DNA from: a virus
IMG/VR virus record: IMGVR_UViG_3300028774_000007
Location: 1-64,000 of that record
Reading direction: 5' to 3' (one strand)
DNA: 64,000 bases
In this document: positions 60,326 through 64,000 of the stretch, piece by piece
Layout of the letters: each line of letters starts with the position of its first letter
Position numbering within the stretch: the first letter of the stretch is position 1
Translations under genes and position numbers: made by a program
Notes under the pieces: generated by a model
What the model was told of the DNA's origin: nothing
Seen by the model: the letters and a program-made list of their open reading frames with translations, nothing else
Databases searched by the model: none

Positions 60326-61966
60326 ATGTCAAGTACACATAAAACAGACAATGTGCCTTTAACACAGTATGTAGGTATAGATATCTTTAATCCACTAGAG
60401 GATTATAATGTTGATATGTTTAATATATCAAGTGCAATAGGTTGGATATATGATGATTTTGATGCATTAGACAATAAGTATCCATTAAAAACTGTTGAAG
60501 ATATTACATATTATGTTTCTAAAGGGACTGGATTAGATGATGAAAATGACGGATTAACTTCTGACACAGCATTTTATAGTATAGCTAAAGCAATAAGTAT
60601 GATTCCTCAAATTGTGAATCATAATGTAACTATTAATGTTGCCGCAGGAACTTACATAGAAGATGTCACACTCGAAGGATTTGTAGGTAAAGGGACGATT
60701 ACATTAAAAGGTTGCGAAGCTTTAGGTTCACCAACGGAGTATAAAGTTAATAGCGTATTAGTACAAAGATGTACAGTATTAGTTTCAGTAATTGGTTTAA
60801 ATGCTGTGTCTTTTAAAACAGGGTTTGGTTCATTTACTTCAACCCTATGTTCAGAAGTGTATATTAATACATGTATATCTACATATATAGATGCAACAAA
60901 ACCTCATTTTGGTATTTTATCATGGGGTTCAATCACATATGTAATTAATAGTACATTTTCAAATTCTAATGGGATATACACAGGACTTGGTGGGACTTTA
61001 TATTTAGAATCAGTATCTGGGACTAATAATCTTGTTGGTATTACTGTAGCTAATGGAAGTACAGCTATTAAGTCATTTGGTGTTATTATTACTGGCAACA
61101 TAGACACCAGTATTCAAGCTGGAAGTCAAATTATAGGTTCTGATGGTAAGTCTACAAGTGGTTATAGTCCTAATTTACTTATTAATGGAGACTTTAAGAT
61201 TAATCAAAGAGCATTATCTAGTTATACAACTGCCAATGCTTATTCTGTTGATAGATGGTTAAATTATGGTGTTAGCACAACTATAACACCTATAACAAAT
61301 GGATTGACAATTTCATGTTTGTCAACTAGTGATAGCAATCTAATCATGCAATCAGTAGAAGATTATGCTAAGTTCTCTGGTAAGACTGTTACATTGTCAG
61401 TAAAATATAGTGCTTTGTCTTTAGGGACAAATACTAAAATGACATTAGCTATTAGTGATGGCATTAGTATGTATTCTGTTGATACAACTCAATCAAGTGG
61501 TATCATTAGCGTTACGCATATACTTCCAAGTAATATTACAAAATTATGTGCGACACTGGTTAAATATGGAAACGGAACATCATTTTCAGTAAATGTAGAA
61601 TGGGCTAAACTTGAATTAGGTTCTGTACCTACACCTTTTGTTCCACGTCCAATAGCAGAAGAACTTGCAATGTGTAAGAGGTATTATGAATCATTTCTTT
61701 GTACTTCTATTGTTACGGATAACTCATATGGAACGTATCGCTACTGCTCTAGTATACCCTTGGTAGAGAAAAGAATATTTCCAACTCTAAAATTTGATTC
61801 AGCAAATATTCTTAATATTGTTATACTTAATGCATCGCAAATTAGTTATGATAGTTCTGCTTCTAATAAATCATCAATACTTCCAACGGTTTTACAATCA
61901 GCTTTTACTACTACTGGAGCTAATGGGGTTATTTTTATAGGTTCAGCAGATGCAGAAATTTATTAA
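60326..61966 (+). CDS. Tail fibre with beta-helix domain, paralogue 2
   Basis: 546 residues, the same plan as the preceding gene: anchor, beta-helix (YYVSKGTGLDDENDG, INVAAGTYIEDVTLEGF) and tip (NLLINGDFKINQR, VPRPIAEELAMCKRYY). The anchor and the tip entry are well conserved while the ends differ, which suggests duplication followed by diversification of host recognition. AAAGGGG precedes the ATG. Confidence 0.85.
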   Translation: MSSTHKTDNVPLTQYVGIDIFNPLEDYNVDMFNISSAIGWIYDDFDALDNKYPLKTVEDITYYVSKGTGLDDENDGLTSDTAFYSIAKAISMIPQIVNHNVTINVAAGTYIEDVTLEGFVGKGTITLKGCEALGSPTEYKVNSVLVQRCTVLVSVIGLNAVSFKTGFGSFTSTLCSEVYINTCISTYIDATKPHFGILSWGSITYVINSTFSNSNGIYTGLGGTLYLESVSGTNNLVGITVANGSTAIKSFGVIITGNIDTSIQAGSQIIGSDGKSTSGYSPNLLINGDFKINQRALSSYTTANAYSVDRWLNYGVSTTITPITNGLTISCLSTSDSNLIMQSVEDYAKFSGKTVTLSVKYSALSLGTNTKMTLAISDGISMYSVDTTQSSGIISVTHILPSNITKLCATLVKYGNGTSFSVNVEWAKLELGSVPTPFVPRPIAEELAMCKRYYESFLCTSIVTDNSYGTYRYCSSIPLVEKRIFPTLKFDSANILNIVILNASQISYDSSASNKSSILPTVLQSAFTTTGANGVIFIGSADAEIY

Positions 61967-61985
61967 AAAAGGAGAACTACAAATA

Positions 61986-62648
61986 ATGGAAATTAATATA
62001 CAAACACACAAAGCTTATGCTAGTGTAGATTCTAATAATATTGTAACTAAATTATTCTCTGATGTTTTTATACAACCAACTGATACGGACGTATTAATCA
62101 TTGAAGGACAAGGAGATTCTGTAGTTTATATACAAAATAGTTATACATTGATGGATGAAAATCAATGTTATAATTATAAAATAGTTGATGGAAAAATAGT
62201 CACTAGAGATTTAGAAGAAAAACAATCTGATGTTGATTATATAAATCGTGTGAAAATACAAAAATTACAAGAGATATCAAATGCTTGTGAGAAAACAGTA
62301 TATGCAGGAACTGATGTGACTACATCTTTAGGTGTAGAACATTTTTCTTGTACTGCAAATGACCAAACTAACATTTCGGCTTCTGCTTCTGCCGTATTAC
62401 AAGGGGCAACGCAAATCCCATATCATGCTGATGGTAAATTATGTAGAGTATTTAGTGGTGAAGAAATCACTAATTTATATACAAGCGTTAAGTTATTTGT
62501 TACATATCAAGTTACATTCTGTAATCACTTAAATATTTGGATTAAACGTTGTACGACAATTGATGAATTGAACTCTATAACATATACTTCTAAACTCCCA
62601 AGTGATTTATTAGAAAATTTTAATACTATTATGGGTATAGTAGAATAG
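61986..62648 (+). CDS. Tail-operon protein with DUF4376-like C-terminus
   Basis: 220 residues from ATG 61986 behind AAAGGAG; an earlier ATG would overlap the fibre gene. The N-terminal part is a small beta domain (AYASVDSNNIVTKLFSD); residues 95-220 (VKIQKLQEISNACEKTVYAG, FSCTANDQTNISA, LWIKRCTTIDELN) resemble the C-terminal helical domain common in fibre-associated proteins of Firmicute phages. It may be a fibre chaperone or tip protein. Confidence 0.7.
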   Translation: MEINIQTHKAYASVDSNNIVTKLFSDVFIQPTDTDVLIIEGQGDSVVYIQNSYTLMDENQCYNYKIVDGKIVTRDLEEKQSDVDYINRVKIQKLQEISNACEKTVYAGTDVTTSLGVEHFSCTANDQTNISASASAVLQGATQIPYHADGKLCRVFSGEEITNLYTSVKLFVTYQVTFCNHLNIWIKRCTTIDELNSITYTSKLPSDLLENFNTIMGIVE

Positions 62649-62655
62649 AAAGAAT

Positions 62656-63075
62656 ATGAAAAAGTTATTCGAAAATTTAATTTTGTTTTTAATTGGTGGT
62701 AGCATTTATTTCTTTTCTGAATGTATATTCAGAGGTTATTCGTTTATGCCTATGTTTATCGTAGGCGGTATATCGTTTCTATGTATAGGAGCATTAAATA
62801 ATACAGTGTTTAATTGGAACACACCTTTATTAATACAACAATTTATATCAATGCTTATTATTACTTCTTTAGAATTTGCAAGTGGTATGATATTGAACGT
62901 TTATATGGGATTAAATATGTGGGATTATTCTAACCAATGGGGGAACATTTATGGACAGATTTGTCCAAAATTTATGATAATCTGGTTCTTTGTTTCTCTT
63001 ATTGGTATTATTTTAGATGATATTATTAGATGGAAACTGTTTAAAGAAGAAAGACCGCATTATCAATTATTATGA
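62656..63075 (+). CDS. Four-helix membrane protein (PF06541-like; possible holin)
   Basis: 139 residues with about four transmembrane helices (residues 8-26, 30-50, 58-82 and 105-125) and a short charged C-terminus. The segment LEFASGMILN, then WDYSNQWGNIYGQIC, matches the putative ABC-transporter type IV (CmpB) family, members of which occur in Clostridial phages and their hosts. Its place after the tail genes suggests a holin-like or superinfection-exclusion role (inference). Confidence 0.7.
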   Translation: MKKLFENLILFLIGGSIYFFSECIFRGYSFMPMFIVGGISFLCIGALNNTVFNWNTPLLIQQFISMLIITSLEFASGMILNVYMGLNMWDYSNQWGNIYGQICPKFMIIWFFVSLIGIILDDIIRWKLFKEERPHYQLL

Positions 63076-63093
63076 AAGAATAGGGGGTGTAAT

Positions 63094-63996
63094 ATGGTAT
63101 TTTTAGGTAATTCATTTTTCTTAGGGCAAAAGTGTATGAGAACTACCCCATCAAGTATTTCTCATATTGTAAAAATTAAATTACAAAATGGTATGTTCGA
63201 TGAAGTATATATTGGTAAGGATACAAATACAACATATACAACAGATATAAATCCTACATGGGATTATAATACACTTTTACACGCATTTTTCAATGGTAAT
63301 TTATATGCTGGTAATGTAGATTTCCAATTATCACAAGTAAGTTCTATAAGAATAAAACGTAGAGTAACTGGTGAATATGAGTATACTACATTATTTGAGA
63401 TACCTATTAAGGTAGAATCAGATTTACGTTTTACAAGATATGATAGATTAGCACAATCTGGAATACAGTATGATTACATAAGCGTTCCAGTACTAAATAA
63501 CGTAGAAGGTAACTCTAGTGTTAAGAGCGTTTTAAGTCAATTTGAAGGTGTATTTATTGTTGGTAAAGACCAAACATTCAATACAATATTAAATGTTGCA
63601 ATCACTTCACAAAAGAATAGACCATCTTCCATTATCAATACAATAGATAGAAAATATCCATATGTTGTTTCTAATGGATTAAATAATTATTATAGCGGTA
63701 CAACAACTGGTATGTTCTTAGAAACAGAAACAGATAATTTCACATGGAAATATTATGATGGGTGGAAACATAGAGCCGATTTAATGGATTTTTTATGTGA
63801 TGGTAAGCCTAAAATTCTAAAGCATTATGATGGAAGAATTTGGATGATATCTGTTGTTGAAAATCCAACCGAAACAGTACAAGAACAAAATGATATTGTA
63901 ATTACTTCATTTAACTGGACTGAAAGTGATGATTATAATTCAACTAATGCGTTATATAATGGTGGGTTTATTGAAGTTAATGTTGAGGGGAGATGA
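63094..63996 (+). CDS. Hypothetical virion protein at the right edge
   Basis: 300 residues behind AGGGGGTG. Beta-rich (QNGMFDEVYIGKDTNTTYTT, VSSIRIKRRVTGEYEYTTLFEIPI), ending VNVEGR. It resembles distal tail or baseplate components in composition, and lies downstream of the fibre and membrane genes. A possible next start (ATG 63993) overlaps its stop at the window end. Family not recognised. Confidence 0.65.
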   Translation: MVFLGNSFFLGQKCMRTTPSSISHIVKIKLQNGMFDEVYIGKDTNTTYTTDINPTWDYNTLLHAFFNGNLYAGNVDFQLSQVSSIRIKRRVTGEYEYTTLFEIPIKVESDLRFTRYDRLAQSGIQYDYISVPVLNNVEGNSSVKSVLSQFEGVFIVGKDQTFNTILNVAITSQKNRPSSIINTIDRKYPYVVSNGLNNYYSGTTTGMFLETETDNFTWKYYDGWKHRADLMDFLCDGKPKILKHYDGRIWMISVVENPTETVQEQNDIVITSFNWTESDDYNSTNALYNGGFIEVNVEGR

Positions 63997-64000
63997 TAAT

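Noticed and set aside
1-64000. Stop-codon recoding suggested by HDV-like ribozymes and an odd tRNA
   Set aside because: TAA, TGA and TAG all end well-placed genes, no tRNA with CTA, TCA or TTA anticodon was found, and the two suspicious in-frame stops are TAA.

Overview
The window is part of a large, AT-rich tailed-phage genome, most likely infecting a Firmicute (Clostridia-like). The grounds are very low GC, AGGAGG-type ribosome binding sites with ATG, TTG and GTG starts, consensus TTGACA-17-TATAAT promoters, and a complete head/tail module (large terminase, portal, protease-scaffold, major capsid, tail tube, tape measure, tail fibres). No tail sheath was recognised, so a siphovirus is the simplest reading. 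The genetic code looks standard: TAA, TGA and TAG all end genes.

Layout. 1-3.9 kb is a leftward operon of small unknown genes, and 4.3-5.2 kb is a leftward RepL-like winged-helix gene. From a divergent promoter pair near 5.2-5.3 kb an early rightward block runs to 13.5 kb. It holds small genes, a large single-chain RNA polymerase of the eukaryotic RdRP/QDE-1/YonO two-barrel type (6.6-9.4 kb), a PIN-PhoH ATPase, a ClpP-like protease and, behind three tandem promoters, an HU protein. From 13.5 to 19.4 kb lies a tRNA array (17 tRNAs or tRNA-like genes plus a tRNA fragment) invaded by HNH and GIY-YIG homing endonucleases and packed with structured RNA: two HDV-like ribozymes directly behind the two tRNAs that lack an encoded CCA, a six-copy bulged hairpin, four mini pseudoknots, and two covarying pseudoknot leaders that end at the Shine-Dalgarno of HNH genes.

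From 19.4 kb onward all genes point right and are mostly virion genes. The first cluster is the most unusual: a tail-fibre gene, a protein with 30 cysteines spaced every three or four residues, a 97-residue protein and a radical SAM/SPASM enzyme. This looks like a peptide-maturation system (CXXX-repeat/ranthipeptide-like) built into a phage late operon. Next come a BspA-type leucine-rich-repeat fibre, a metallophosphoesterase, the packaging and head genes (27-35 kb), neck and tail genes (36-40 kb), an insert of accessory genes (GT2-TPR glycosyltransferase, RuvC-like nuclease, GIY-YIG nuclease, tyrosine recombinase; 40.4-45.2 kb), a 2475-residue tape measure interrupted by a group I intron carrying its own endonuclease, and a distal tail/fibre block (55-64 kb) with a beta-propeller protein and two paralogous beta-helix fibres.

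How the parts may fit together (inference): host-type promoters drive the early genes, including the phage RNA polymerase. The 45 kb late region shows no comparable host promoter and may be transcribed by that polymerase. The tRNA-array RNAs probably process or time expression of tRNAs and homing nucleases. The radical SAM cluster would crosslink a cysteine-rich virion or surface protein made with the fibres.
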